Positions 17,261 through 26,211 of a stretch of 64,000 nucleotides of DNA are shown here, piece by piece. The stretch covers positions 62,001-126,000 of the forward strand of contig NZ_BBRJ01000003.1 of the NCBI RefSeq assembly GCF_002090095.1, read 5' to 3'. Each line of letters begins with the position of its first letter. Position 1 is the first letter of the stretch. The notes beneath the pieces are model-generated. The model was not told the DNA's origin. It saw only the letters and a list, made by a program, of their open reading frames with translations, and did no database searches. Made by a program: the position numbers and the translations under genes. This stretch comes from Demequina sp. NBRC 110053 (GTDB taxonomy: Bacteria > Actinomycetota > Actinomycetes > Actinomycetales > Demequinaceae).

Positions 17261-18469
17261 TCAGCTCCTCTCGTAGCTGAAGTCGGTGAGCACCAGCCCG
17301 GCCTTGAAGGCCTCGTCGGACGTCTGCACCGGGTACGGGTACTGCGGCAGCACGTCGAACACGTCCGCTGCCTCCCACGAGTCGAGGATGCCGTTCTGGC
17401 ACACGGACGCCTTGATCGAATAGGTCCCTGGCTTGAGCCAGAGGCCTCGCACGGTCAGCTCGACCTCGTGAGCCTGCTCGGGGTCGAACCACTCCCCGAC
17501 CGCGCGGGAGTCGCACTGGGCGATCGTCGCGCCGTTGTGGTCCTCCACGTGACACGACACGAAGTAGCTGCCGGGCACGTGAGGCGCGGCGGGCAGACGC
17601 ATCACCACCACGGTGTCGTCGGTGGGCGACTGCTGCTGCTGCGTCACCTGGACGCTGTCGAACCGTATCTCGCCGGTGCCCTCGCGACGGGAGGCGTCAC
17701 GCTGCTCGACGCGGAAGCTCGCGAGGCTCTCGCGATAGGCCTCGAGAGCACCGTCGACCGTGCCGTAGTGGCTCAGCCGTCCCTTGTCGAGGTACATCGC
17801 GGAGGAGCACAGCGCCGTCACGGTGTGAAGCTGGTGGCTCACATAGAGGACGGTGCGGCCCTCAGCGGCAGCCGAGCGCATCTTCGCGAGCGACCGCGCC
17901 TGGAACTCGGCGTCGCCGACGGCCAGCACCTCGTCGATGGCGAGGATCTCCGTCTCCAGATGTGCCGCGACGGAGAAGGCGAGACGCACGTACATGCCAG
18001 AGGAGTACCGCTTGACGGGAGTCTCGAGGAACTTCTCCACGCCCGAGAAGTCGACGATCTCGTCGAACCGGCGCCTGATCTCCTTGCGCGTCATGCCCAG
18101 CAGCGCGCCGTTGAGGTAGATGTTCTCGCGTCCCGTCAGCTCGGGATGGAAGCCGGTCCCGACCTCGAGCAGGGAGCCCACGCGCCCGCCGAGATCGATG
18201 AGCCCCTCGGTGGGCGCCGTGATGCGAGTCAGGAGCTTCAACAGGGTCGACTTGCCGGCTCCGTTGCGGCCGACGATGCCGACGGCCTCGCCCCAGGGGA
18301 TGTCGAAGGTGACATCCTGGATCGCGCGGAACTCGTCATAGGTGGGGCGACGGAGCGGGTTCTTGAGCATGTCCACGACCGCGTCCGTGATCCGGTCGAT
18401 GCCCGCGGCGCGCCGGTTGATCCGGTACACCTTCGTGAGCTGTTCGACCGAGATTGCAGTGTCGCGCAC
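17261..18469 (-). CDS. ABC transporter ATPase with C-terminal glycan-binding domain (Wzt/TagH-like)
   Basis: A 402-residue ATPase. Walker A is GRNGAGKST (67-75), the signature is RYSSGM (about 155) and Walker B is ILAIDEVLAVGD. Residues from about 250 on form an extra domain of the Wzt C-terminal type (beta-sandwich; EIRFDSVQV, GSYFVSCHVEDHNG, LKPGTYSIKASV) that in E. coli O8/O9a-type systems recognises the modified end of the finished polysaccharide. Its presence suggests that chain length or terminal modification licenses export. The start is GTG 18469, behind a GGGGGG purine tract. It leads the unit ATPase-permease-GH81. Confidence 0.92.
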   Translation of the reverse strand: MRDTAISVEQLTKVYRINRRAAGIDRITDAVVDMLKNPLRRPTYDEFRAIQDVTFDIPWGEAVGIVGRNGAGKSTLLKLLTRITAPTEGLIDLGGRVGSLLEVGTGFHPELTGRENIYLNGALLGMTRKEIRRRFDEIVDFSGVEKFLETPVKRYSSGMYVRLAFSVAAHLETEILAIDEVLAVGDAEFQARSLAKMRSAAAEGRTVLYVSHQLHTVTALCSSAMYLDKGRLSHYGTVDGALEAYRESLASFRVEQRDASRREGTGEIRFDSVQVTQQQQSPTDDTVVVMRLPAAPHVPGSYFVSCHVEDHNGATIAQCDSRAVGEWFDPEQAHEVELTVRGLWLKPGTYSIKASVCQNGILDSWEAADVFDVLPQYPYPVQTSDEAFKAGLVLTDFSYERS

Positions 18470-18532
18470 CCGTGACCCCCCTCGTCTCGCGCTCCCCAGC
18501 AGGCGAGATGCCCCCAGCCCTTGCCGGACGTC

Positions 18533-18565
18533 ACGCTACCACCCTCGACCCTCGTCGCCTAGGGT
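18533..18565. promoter_or_regulatory. Divergent promoter region between Wzt-like ATPase and GT2
   Basis: On the minus strand TAGCGT (18533-18538) lies 64 bases before GTG 18469. On the plus strand TAGGGT (18560-18565) lies 31 bases before GTG 18596, which has a purine-rich GGAGGGGG ribosome site. The two hexamers are back to back and so may be regulated together. No -35 match was found. Confidence 0.35.
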
Positions 18566-18595
18566 GGGACAGGGGGCACTGGCGGAGGGGGAACG

Positions 18596-19579
18596 GTGAC
18601 GGCAGGGTCGAGCGAGCGCGGCGCCGTGGTCGTGCTGTCGTGGCACGGCAGCGAGGACACCCTGCGGTGCGTGAAGTCGCTCCGCCCCGAGGCGCTGGGC
18701 AGCGACATTCTCGTGATCGACAATGGCTCCTTCGATGGCGTGCTCGAGGAGATCGAGAGGCGCTGGCCTCGTGTCCACACGCTCCAGACCGGCGTCAACC
18801 TGGGCTTCGCCGGCGGCATGAACCGGGGCATCGCGTGGGCGATCGGGCGTGGTGCGCGCACCATCACCGTGCTCAACAACGACACGGTCGCGAGTCCTGA
18901 CGCGATCGCGGCGCTCGAGCTCGCGGCACTCGGGGGCGCCGTCGTGAGCCCGGCGATCTTCCGCCTCGACGATCCCTCGGTGCTGTGGTTCGGGGGCGCC
19001 ACCGTCGATCCCCGCGATCTCATCCCTGGCCACGCTCCCGCTGACGCACTCTCGCCGCCGCTCGACGGCCGCCGCCGCACGCCGGTCCTCGCCGGCTGCT
19101 GCGTGACGGCCGCCCGCACCGTGTGGGAGAGGGTGGGGATGTTCGACGAGCGCTACTTCCTCAACTTCGAGGACTCGGATTGGAGCAGGAGGGTCGCCGA
19201 CGCGGGACATCCGCTCGAGGTCCTCACCGAGGTGCGCATCCTGCATCGCGTCTCCGCATCATTCACCGGCGCCGCCCGACTGCTCAGCACGTACTACTTC
19301 GTTCGCAACGCCCTCCTCTACAACAGGAGCGCCGGGGGGAGCGCGGCATCGCGCGTGAGGCTGCTGAGGACGCGAGCGCTGCACACCATCGCCGCCGAGC
19401 GGCGCGCCGGCCGACCGTCGGAGGCCAGCCACGAGGCTCTCATGGTCGCCAGCGCCGTCGTCTCGTACGTCACTCGACGCTTCGGCCCCGCTCCCCGCTG
19501 GCTGCGGGCCCGCGCCGAGGCCTGGCGACCACGCGAGGTCCCGACCGCTGCCGGCGTCGGCCCATCGAGGCAAGGGTGA
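18596..19579 (+). CDS. Glycosyltransferase family 2 (rhamnosyltransferase-like)
   Basis: A 327-residue GT2 of the subgroup with VVVLSWHGSEDTLRCVKSL, VIDNGSFDG, NLGFAGGMNRG and the LNNDT metal motif. These, plus the GMFDERYFLNFEDSDW block carrying the ED catalytic pair, are typical of rhamnosyl- and galactofuranosyl-transferases. The start is GTG 18596 with a GGAGGGGG site. It heads the plus-strand run to 27305. Confidence 0.87.
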   Translation: MTAGSSERGAVVVLSWHGSEDTLRCVKSLRPEALGSDILVIDNGSFDGVLEEIERRWPRVHTLQTGVNLGFAGGMNRGIAWAIGRGARTITVLNNDTVASPDAIAALELAALGGAVVSPAIFRLDDPSVLWFGGATVDPRDLIPGHAPADALSPPLDGRRRTPVLAGCCVTAARTVWERVGMFDERYFLNFEDSDWSRRVADAGHPLEVLTEVRILHRVSASFTGAARLLSTYYFVRNALLYNRSAGGSAASRVRLLRTRALHTIAAERRAGRPSEASHEALMVASAVVSYVTRRFGPAPRWLRARAEAWRPREVPTAAGVGPSRQG

Positions 19580-19583
19580 CGCG

Positions 19584-20915
19584 ATGGCCGTGATGCTGGG
19601 GAGGGCTCGGGATCGAGCCTGGGCGAACACCATCGCCGTCGCCGCTGGTGCGGTGGCCATCGCCGCCTCGCTCGCGGTGCTCGCCGTCGATCATTCCAGC
19701 CTGGTGCTCCCGATCGCGGTAGGACTGCTCCTCATCGGCGTGGCGTCGGTCGACATGACCCTCGTGCCCATCGTCGCGTTCCCGGCCACGCTCGCGACGC
19801 TCCGCGTGGGGGGCTTCGTGAGCCTGTCGGACGTCGTGCTCGGCGCCGCGACCGTCATCGCACTCTTCATGCTCCAGCGGAGGGGCGCGATGGTCATGCA
19901 GCCGCTGATCCTCGCCGGCGTCGCCTACCTTGCACTCATGATCCCCACGCTGGTGTGGAGACCGTACTCGGAGAACCTCGTGGAGTGGGCGCACGAGCTC
20001 GTGCTCGTGCTCGGCTCCATGGCGGTGGGATTCGTCGTGGGGCGCAACGGTCGTGCAAGCGCGGCGCTGGGAGCCTACGTCCTGGCGTGCTGCGTGGTAG
20101 GCGTGATCGCGGTGCTCACGACCGTCAACTGGTTCATCGCCACGGGCGCGCTGGCCCCTGCGTACGTGGGCGACCTGCACAAGAACACCGTCGGAGGCAT
20201 GCTCGCGTCGGCCCTCATCATCGCGTACGCGCGCCCGCCATGGCTCGGCTGGTCGAGGGGGCGGGTCGGGCTCGCCATGGCGGTGCTCGCGGCAGGCATC
20301 GCCGCCTCGCAGTCGCGCCAAGGGATGATCGCCGCGCTCGTCGGCATGCTCATCATCGCGACGCGGCCCTACGTCGGGGGCATGCGCCGGCCCAAGCTCA
20401 TCTGGCTGGTCGCGCTCGCGGTCGCGGTGCTCGTGGCCATCAACGTGAGCTCACAGCTGAGCTCCGGCAACCCGTTCAACTCCGCCACCGAACGCGTGCG
20501 ATGGTACGAGGAGGGCCTCGCCGTATGGCGGGAGTCGCCCATCGTGGGCAACGGCCTGCGCTGGTGGTACACGCCGGAGTTCGCGGGCCACATCCAGCCG
20601 CCTAACGCCGAGCTCGAGGTGCTCACGTCGGGAGGGGTCGTCGGACTCGTGGGGTTCCTCGCCATGTTCGCGATCGCCTCCTGGGCGCTGCTGCGGCTGC
20701 CGGCCGCCTACGGCACGCTGGGACTCGCCGTGGTGGCCGGGCGATTCACTCAGGGGCAGTTCGACCTGTACTGGGTGGCCGGGCAGGCCGCGCTCCTGTG
20801 GCTGGTCGCCGCCCTGTGCTACGGCGTCTACGCCAAGCACCTCGCCGAGGGCACCGTGATCGAGGACGAGTCGCCGCGGACCCTCGACCTGCGCGCCGCG
20901 GTGTTCCGGCGGTGA
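19584..20915 (+). CDS. O-antigen polymerase/ligase-like membrane protein (Wzy/WaaL family)
   Basis: A 443-residue multi-pass membrane protein with around ten hydrophobic segments and the Wzy_C (O-antigen ligase) features: SQSRQGMIAALVG, WRESPIVGNGLRWW and the periplasmic-type loop PPNAELEVLTSGGVVGLVG. In Gram-positives such proteins polymerise or attach glycan repeat units on the outer face of the membrane. The start is ATG 19584, four bases after the previous stop, with AGGG upstream. The stop overlaps the next GTG. Its presence beside an ABC exporter is noteworthy, since the two usually belong to different assembly routes. Confidence 0.8.
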   Translation: MAVMLGRARDRAWANTIAVAAGAVAIAASLAVLAVDHSSLVLPIAVGLLLIGVASVDMTLVPIVAFPATLATLRVGGFVSLSDVVLGAATVIALFMLQRRGAMVMQPLILAGVAYLALMIPTLVWRPYSENLVEWAHELVLVLGSMAVGFVVGRNGRASAALGAYVLACCVVGVIAVLTTVNWFIATGALAPAYVGDLHKNTVGGMLASALIIAYARPPWLGWSRGRVGLAMAVLAAGIAASQSRQGMIAALVGMLIIATRPYVGGMRRPKLIWLVALAVAVLVAINVSSQLSSGNPFNSATERVRWYEEGLAVWRESPIVGNGLRWWYTPEFAGHIQPPNAELEVLTSGGVVGLVGFLAMFAIASWALLRLPAAYGTLGLAVVAGRFTQGQFDLYWVAGQAALLWLVAALCYGVYAKHLAEGTVIEDESPRTLDLRAAVFRR

Positions 20916-22051
20916 GGGTCCTCGCGCACGTGCTCACTCCCGGCGACCACTACTCGCCGCGCACCGGATCAGCCATCCCGACAGTCGTCCACGGCATCGC
21001 GCAAGCGGCCTCCGGCGACACTGACTGGCGCCATGGCGTCGCGATCGACCGGACCACCTTTCAGCCGCGGTACCGCGACGCCGTCGCATGGGAGTGCGAG
21101 CCCAGCAGCCCACCCGGCCGGGTGAGCGCCCTCGCGGACTACGCGCGCGGAGCCATCGGCCGCCGTCGGCACGCCGAGGACGCGTGGTGGCATCCCGTCG
21201 CGGCGCGCGCGGCGGCGGAGGCACCGCACGCCGTCCTGGCCCACGGCGCTCCCTCTCTCGCGGGCCACCCGGCGCTGCACGACACGCCCGTCTTCCCCTA
21301 CCTTCACAACGCGCTGCCTGCATCCATGACGCGCAGCGAGGCCGCTCGCGCGCTGGGACCCGCCGTCGGCATCGTCTGCGTCTCGGAGGCGCTCGCTTCG
21401 ACCACCGCGGCGCGGCTGCCGCACCACCTGCGCGCGCGCGTGCACGCCATCGGCCACGGGGTCGACACGGTCGCCTTCCACCCGCGCGACGCCAGGGAGC
21501 CAGGGCCGGTTCAGGTGATGTTCGTGGGGCGGACCGTTCCGCACAAGGGCGTGCACGTCCTGCTCGAGGCGGCCGCGGCGCTCGCCGGGCTTCCGGTCGA
21601 GATCACCGTGGTGGGCTCACACGGATTCTCGGCCTCTGATCCGCTCACTCGGTACCAGCGGCGCCTCCGGCGTCTCGCCGCACGAGCACCCATTCCGGTC
21701 CACTTCGTCCCCTTCGTCGACCGTCACGCGCTGCCCGAGATGCTCCGCCGCGCCGACGTCCTCGCCGTGCCCTCGACGTGGGCCGAGCCCAGCGGACTCA
21801 CCGCTGGCGAGGGGCTCGCCACCGGCCTCGCGGTCGTCGCCAGCCGCGTGGGGGGCCTGCCAGAGGTCGTAGGCGACGCGGGCGTCCTGGCCCGCGCGGG
21901 CGACGCGCGCGCGTGGGGCGATGCGCTGCGCTGGCTGGTGAGCGACGAGCACGCGCGCGCTGACCTGGGCCGCGCAGCGCGGCGGCGTGCCGAGGCTCAT
22001 GACTGGTCGCGCACCTGGCGCGCCTTGCGGGAGGTGGTCGACCACTGCTGA
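20912..22051 (+). CDS. Glycosyltransferase family 4
   Basis: A 379-residue GT-B enzyme. Visible are VLAHVLTPGDHYSPRTGSA in the N-terminal domain, then VMFVGRTVPHKGVHVLLEA, LRRADVLAVPSTW and the EX7E region SGLTAGEGLATG in the C-terminal domain. GTG 20912 overlaps the stop of the upstream membrane protein by four bases. It likely transfers a hexose from a nucleotide sugar to the growing chain; the specificity is unknown. Confidence 0.85.
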   Translation: MRVLAHVLTPGDHYSPRTGSAIPTVVHGIAQAASGDTDWRHGVAIDRTTFQPRYRDAVAWECEPSSPPGRVSALADYARGAIGRRRHAEDAWWHPVAARAAAEAPHAVLAHGAPSLAGHPALHDTPVFPYLHNALPASMTRSEAARALGPAVGIVCVSEALASTTAARLPHHLRARVHAIGHGVDTVAFHPRDAREPGPVQVMFVGRTVPHKGVHVLLEAAAALAGLPVEITVVGSHGFSASDPLTRYQRRLRRLAARAPIPVHFVPFVDRHALPEMLRRADVLAVPSTWAEPSGLTAGEGLATGLAVVASRVGGLPEVVGDAGVLARAGDARAWGDALRWLVSDEHARADLGRAARRRAEAHDWSRTWRALREVVDHC

Positions 22052-22118
22052 GCCTTCCTCTGCGGGTGTGGCGCCACTAGAGTGATGAGGGGGCTGGCGC
22101 TGAGGGGAGGGGTCGCGC

Positions 22119-24056
22119 GTGCGTGTGCTGAGGTTCGCCCACCACGGCGTGGTGACGGCCTGGAGGGAGCGGGAGTCCGCGCTCGCAGCCACGGGCTGCG
22201 AGGTGACTCTCGTGAGCGCTCGGCGGTGGAACGAGGGCGGTCAGCTGGTCGCGCTGCAGCCCGCACCGGACGAGGCCGTCCAGGGAGTGCGCACCTGGGG
22301 CAGCCACCCGAACCTCTTCCTGTACTCCCCCCTCGGGCTGTGGCGTGCCCTCGGCAGCGATGTGGACCTCATCGACATCCACGAGGAGCCCGTCTCCGTC
22401 GCGACCGCGCAGATCCGGCTGCTGGCACGGCTTCGGGGGATCCGCGCGCCCTACGTCCTGTACTCGGCGCAGAACATCGACAAGCGCTATCCCCCGCCGT
22501 TCCGCTGGTGGGAGCGCTCCGCGCTCACCCATGCCGCGGGCGCACACGTGTGCAACTCGGACGCGGTCGCGATCCTGCGCTCGAAGGGGTTGCGCGGACC
22601 GTGCGTCCCTCTCGGGCTGGGCGTGAGCGAGGACTTCTTCTCGAGCGAGGACCGCATGCCGCCCGACCCCGGGAGGCCGGTCGTCGGCTTCGTGGGACGC
22701 CTCGCGGCCCACAAGGGCGTGGACGTGCTCCTCGACGCTGTGGCGCGGATCCCCGAGGCACGCCTGGAGATCACCGGCGACGGTCCCCTGCGCTCTCAGC
22801 TCGAGCAGCGCGCGCGCTCCCTGGGGATGGGGCATCGGACCGCGTTCCTGGGCTTCGCGGAAGGCGCCGCCCTGGTCGAGCGCTATCGCCGTCTGGACGT
22901 CCTCGCCGTGCCATCCCGCGACACCCCTCGCTGGCGGGAGCAGTTCGGACGCGTGGCCGCCGAGGGCATGGCCGCTGGAGTGCCGGTGGTCGCTTCTCGC
23001 GCAGGTGCCCTCCCTGACGTCATCGACGGCGCGGGCATGCTCGTGCCGCAAGACGACCCGCCGGCGCTGGCCGCGGCGCTGCAGGATGCGGCGGGGCCGT
23101 CATGGCTCCGCCTGCGCGAGTCGGGTCTGCGGCGAGCACGCGACTTCTCGTGGAGCTCGATCGCTCTCCGCCAGCGAGCGCTCTACGACGAGGTGTGCGA
23201 CCCGGCGGCCGCGCCAGATCCCGACGTGCTGATCGTCGCCTACGGAGATCCCTCGGTGCTCGGCGACTGTCTCGCCCAGCTTGACGGAACGCTTGCCGTC
23301 ACCGTGGTCGACAACGGTTCGTCCGAGCAGACGCGTCGGATCGCGGAGCGCGCAGGTGCCGTCTATGTGGACGCGGGAGGGAACGTCGGCTTCGGCGCAG
23401 GGGTGAACCGCGGCCTCGAGGACCGCAGGCGGCGCGGCCTGCAGGGCGATGTGCTCCTGCTCAATCCCGATGCCCGCATCGATGCCAAGGCCGTCCGGCT
23501 CATGCAGAGACGCCTGCGCGCCACCCGAGACTGCGCGGCGGTGGGCGCCTCGCAGACGGAGCCGGGAACGGGGCACCCGGTGCGGGTGTGGTGGCCGTTC
23601 CCCACGCCTGTCGGGGCCTGGATCGAGGCGGTGGGCCTGGGTCGCCTGCGCCGCTCGCACGGCTTCGTGATCGGATCCGTGCTGCTCCTGCGCGCCGAGG
23701 CCCTGGACCAGCTGGGCGGGATGGACGAGCGATTCTTCCTGTACGCCGAGGAGACCGACTGGCAGCGGCGAGCCCGCGACGCAGGATGGATGATCGAGCT
23801 GGCGGAGGTCGCCGCGACCCACGTGGGGGGCGGGACCGGCGGCGACCCGCGGCGACGCGAGGCGCACTTCTACGGCAGCGCCGAGAGGTACGTCCGCAAG
23901 CACCACGGTGCTGCCGGATGGGCCGTGTACCGTGCCGCCAACGTCGCTGGCGCGGCGCTTCGCGGCATGATGCTGCCCGGTGCTCGCGGCCAGCAGGCCC
24001 GCCGACGCAGGCGCATCTTCAGCACCGGGCCGGTCCGGTGGGAGTCCGCGACGTGA
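22119..24056 (+). CDS. Bifunctional GT4-GT2 fusion glycosyltransferase
   Basis: A 645-residue protein in one uninterrupted frame with two complete enzymes. Residues 1 to about 365 are a GT4 module (RVLRFAHHG, VVGFVGRLAAHKGVDVLLDA, AEGMAAGVPVVASRAG). Residues from about 368 are a GT2 module (PDVLIVAYGDPS, VVDNGSSEQT, NVGFGAGVNRG, LLLNPDARID, GMDERFFLYAEETDW). There is no stop or frame change between the domains. The start is GTG 22119 after a GAGGGGAGG site; a TAGAGT hexamer at 22078-22083 is a candidate -10. Two successive sugar additions by one polypeptide are likely. The stop overlaps the start of the next GT4 gene. Confidence 0.85.
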   Translation: MRVLRFAHHGVVTAWRERESALAATGCEVTLVSARRWNEGGQLVALQPAPDEAVQGVRTWGSHPNLFLYSPLGLWRALGSDVDLIDIHEEPVSVATAQIRLLARLRGIRAPYVLYSAQNIDKRYPPPFRWWERSALTHAAGAHVCNSDAVAILRSKGLRGPCVPLGLGVSEDFFSSEDRMPPDPGRPVVGFVGRLAAHKGVDVLLDAVARIPEARLEITGDGPLRSQLEQRARSLGMGHRTAFLGFAEGAALVERYRRLDVLAVPSRDTPRWREQFGRVAAEGMAAGVPVVASRAGALPDVIDGAGMLVPQDDPPALAAALQDAAGPSWLRLRESGLRRARDFSWSSIALRQRALYDEVCDPAAAPDPDVLIVAYGDPSVLGDCLAQLDGTLAVTVVDNGSSEQTRRIAERAGAVYVDAGGNVGFGAGVNRGLEDRRRRGLQGDVLLLNPDARIDAKAVRLMQRRLRATRDCAAVGASQTEPGTGHPVRVWWPFPTPVGAWIEAVGLGRLRRSHGFVIGSVLLLRAEALDQLGGMDERFFLYAEETDWQRRARDAGWMIELAEVAATHVGGGTGGDPRRREAHFYGSAERYVRKHHGAAGWAVYRAANVAGAALRGMMLPGARGQQARRRRRIFSTGPVRWESAT

Positions 24057-25096
24057 CCCACGCCACGATCGTTCACCTGGTGCGGTCCGACGCCTTCGCC
24101 GGTGTGGAGCGAGCGGTGCTCGCCCAGGCCGTGTGGGCAGCGCGCGCGAGGCACGACGTCCTCGTCATCGGAGGGCGCGAGTCGGCCATGCGCGAGCCAC
24201 TGGAGGCCGTCGGCGCGCGGTGGCGGCCAGCGAGCAGCCCCTCGGCGGCGCTCCGCGAGGCCCTGCGCGCGCCTCGGCACGCCGCGCTCGTGAGCCACAT
24301 GACCGAGGCGGACCTCATCGGCGCGGCGGTGCGGCGCGCGCGCTCGATGCCTCATGTCAGCTGGCGGCACTTCGCGGCGCCTCGCGGCTCGACCGGCGCG
24401 GTGAGGCGCCTCGCCGTGTGGTCAGCGCGAGGTCTCGCCGGGCAGGTCGCTGTGTCCGACTTCGTGGCCGCCCACGTCGAGGGCGAGTGCGTCGTGGTGC
24501 GCACCGGCGTCGACGATCGCGATGCAGCCGACGTGCGCAGCTCGCGCACGGCCATCATCGCCCAGCGCCTCGAGCCCGAGAAGGACGGAGCCACGGCGCT
24601 GCGGGCCTGGGCGCTGGCGCGCCTGGGCGCGCCCTGGCGGCTCATGGTCGTCGGCGACGGCAGCGAGCGCACGAGGCTCGAGGCCTTGGCCGCGCAGCTG
24701 GACATCTCCGACTCGGTGGAGTTCGTGGGCCACCACCCGGACGTGCCCGGGCTGCTGGGCGCCACGGCGTTCTCGATCGCTCCCACGCCCCGCGAGGGCC
24801 TGGGGCTGAGCGCCATCGAGGCGATGGCGGCAGGCGTGCCCGTCGTCGCGTCCGGGGCTGGCGGGCACCTCGAGACCGTCGGAGCCGTCGAACCGTCGCT
24901 CCTCTTCGCCGCCGGCGACGCCGAGGGTGCGGCGCAGGTCATCCGCGAGCTGGCGGCTGATCCGGACTCCCGCGCCGCGATCGGCGCGGCGCTGCGCGCG
25001 CATCAGCGTCACCACCTCAGCGCGGAGCTCCAGGGCGCGGCCGCCACCTCGGCAGTGCTCGACGCGGCCCTCCGTCCCGCGCGGGCGCGCGCATGA
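24053..25096 (+). CDS. Glycosyltransferase family 4
   Basis: A 347-residue GT-B protein with IVHLVRSDAFAGVERAVL at the N terminus (the AGVE loop in place of GGAE), AIIAQRLEPEKD, LMVVGDGSERTRLE and the EX7E region EGLGLSAIEAMAAG. GTG 24053 overlaps the previous stop, and a GGAG site lies eight bases upstream. Its stop overlaps ATG 25093. It is part of the coupled run 22119-27305. Confidence 0.85.
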   Translation: MTHATIVHLVRSDAFAGVERAVLAQAVWAARARHDVLVIGGRESAMREPLEAVGARWRPASSPSAALREALRAPRHAALVSHMTEADLIGAAVRRARSMPHVSWRHFAAPRGSTGAVRRLAVWSARGLAGQVAVSDFVAAHVEGECVVVRTGVDDRDAADVRSSRTAIIAQRLEPEKDGATALRAWALARLGAPWRLMVVGDGSERTRLEALAAQLDISDSVEFVGHHPDVPGLLGATAFSIAPTPREGLGLSAIEAMAAGVPVVASGAGGHLETVGAVEPSLLFAAGDAEGAAQVIRELAADPDSRAAIGAALRAHQRHHLSAELQGAAATSAVLDAALRPARARA

Positions 25097-26211
25097 CGAG
25101 CCGCACGGTCGTCCTGTGCTCGCTCGAGCCGTGGGACGACGTCTGGCGACGCAACCAGTACCTCGCCCATGGGCTGCTGACCTCCGACCCGAGGTGGCGG
25201 GTGCTCGTGGTCGAGCCGCCCGCAGACCCGCTCCATGCCGCGCTGTCCGGCCGCGCTGTTCGGAAGGGCAACGGCCTGAGGAGCGTGCCCGGGTACGACG
25301 GTCGCCTGCACGCCCTGCAGTCGACCAAGTGGCTTCCCCGACTGCTGGGCGACACCGTTGACAGGGCGCTCGACCGCGCCGTGGTGCAGGCCGTGCGGCA
25401 CCTGGGCTGGAGCTCCCCCACCGTATGGATCAACGATCCCCGCCGGGCCGGTGTGGTGAGCGCTCTGGGTGCGCCGGCCGTCTACGACATCACGGACGAC
25501 TGGGTGCTCGCGGATCGCGGCCCCCGCGAGAGCGAGCGGCTGCGACGGACGGATGCCTGGCTGCTGGAGCGTGCCGACCGCGTCGTCGTGTGCTCGCCGC
25601 GGCTCCAGGCGACGAAGGGCGGCACGCTCCTGACCAACGCCGTCGAGGTCGATCGCTATCGCACGGCTGCGCCCAGGCCGGGCGACCTCCCGCCGTCGCC
25701 CATCGCCCTGTACTGCGGAACCCTCCACGAGGACCGCCTGGACGTCGATCTGTGCATCACCTCTGCGGCGGCGATGGCCGCGATCGGCGGCAGCCTGGTG
25801 CTGGTGGGACCCGACGCGCTCGACCCGGCGGCGTCCGGACGTCTGCGGGCCGCCACGGGCGTCGTCGTGCTGGGCGCACGTCATCGCGACGAGGTGCCAG
25901 GCTATCTCCAGCACGCCGACGTGCTCGTGGTGCCTCACCGCGTCGACGCCTTCACCGAGACGCTGGACCCGATCAAGCTCTACGAGTACCGCGCGGTCGG
26001 GCGACCCGTCGTGTCGACTCCGGTGGCAGGGTTCCGCGACGCCCCGGGCGTCGAGATCGCACCAGTCGATCGGCTGGCCAGCGTGGCGGTCGAGGCGGCG
26101 ACCTCGAGCCGCGCCACGACCCATCATGCTGACGTCCCTGACTGGCGCGACCGGGCGCGCGAGTTCGGCGAGATCCTCGCAGAGGTCGCCGACGGACGGG
26201 GGCCACGGTGA
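25093..26211 (+). CDS. Glycosyltransferase (GT4-like, TuaH-like)
   Basis: A 372-residue protein resembling the divergent GT-B group that includes teichuronic-acid TuaH. The features are VVLCSLEPWDDVWRRNQYL at the N terminus, VWINDPRR, YDITDDWV, LYCGTLHEDRLD and, near the C terminus, ADVLVVPHRVDAFTETLDPIKLYEYRAVGRPVVST. The E...E pair of classical GT4 enzymes is replaced by the DPIKLYEY motif common in this subgroup. ATG 25093 and both overlapping ends indicate tight coupling. Confidence 0.78.
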   Translation: MTSRTVVLCSLEPWDDVWRRNQYLAHGLLTSDPRWRVLVVEPPADPLHAALSGRAVRKGNGLRSVPGYDGRLHALQSTKWLPRLLGDTVDRALDRAVVQAVRHLGWSSPTVWINDPRRAGVVSALGAPAVYDITDDWVLADRGPRESERLRRTDAWLLERADRVVVCSPRLQATKGGTLLTNAVEVDRYRTAAPRPGDLPPSPIALYCGTLHEDRLDVDLCITSAAAMAAIGGSLVLVGPDALDPAASGRLRAATGVVVLGARHRDEVPGYLQHADVLVVPHRVDAFTETLDPIKLYEYRAVGRPVVSTPVAGFRDAPGVEIAPVDRLASVAVEAATSSRATTHHADVPDWRDRAREFGEILAEVADGRGPR

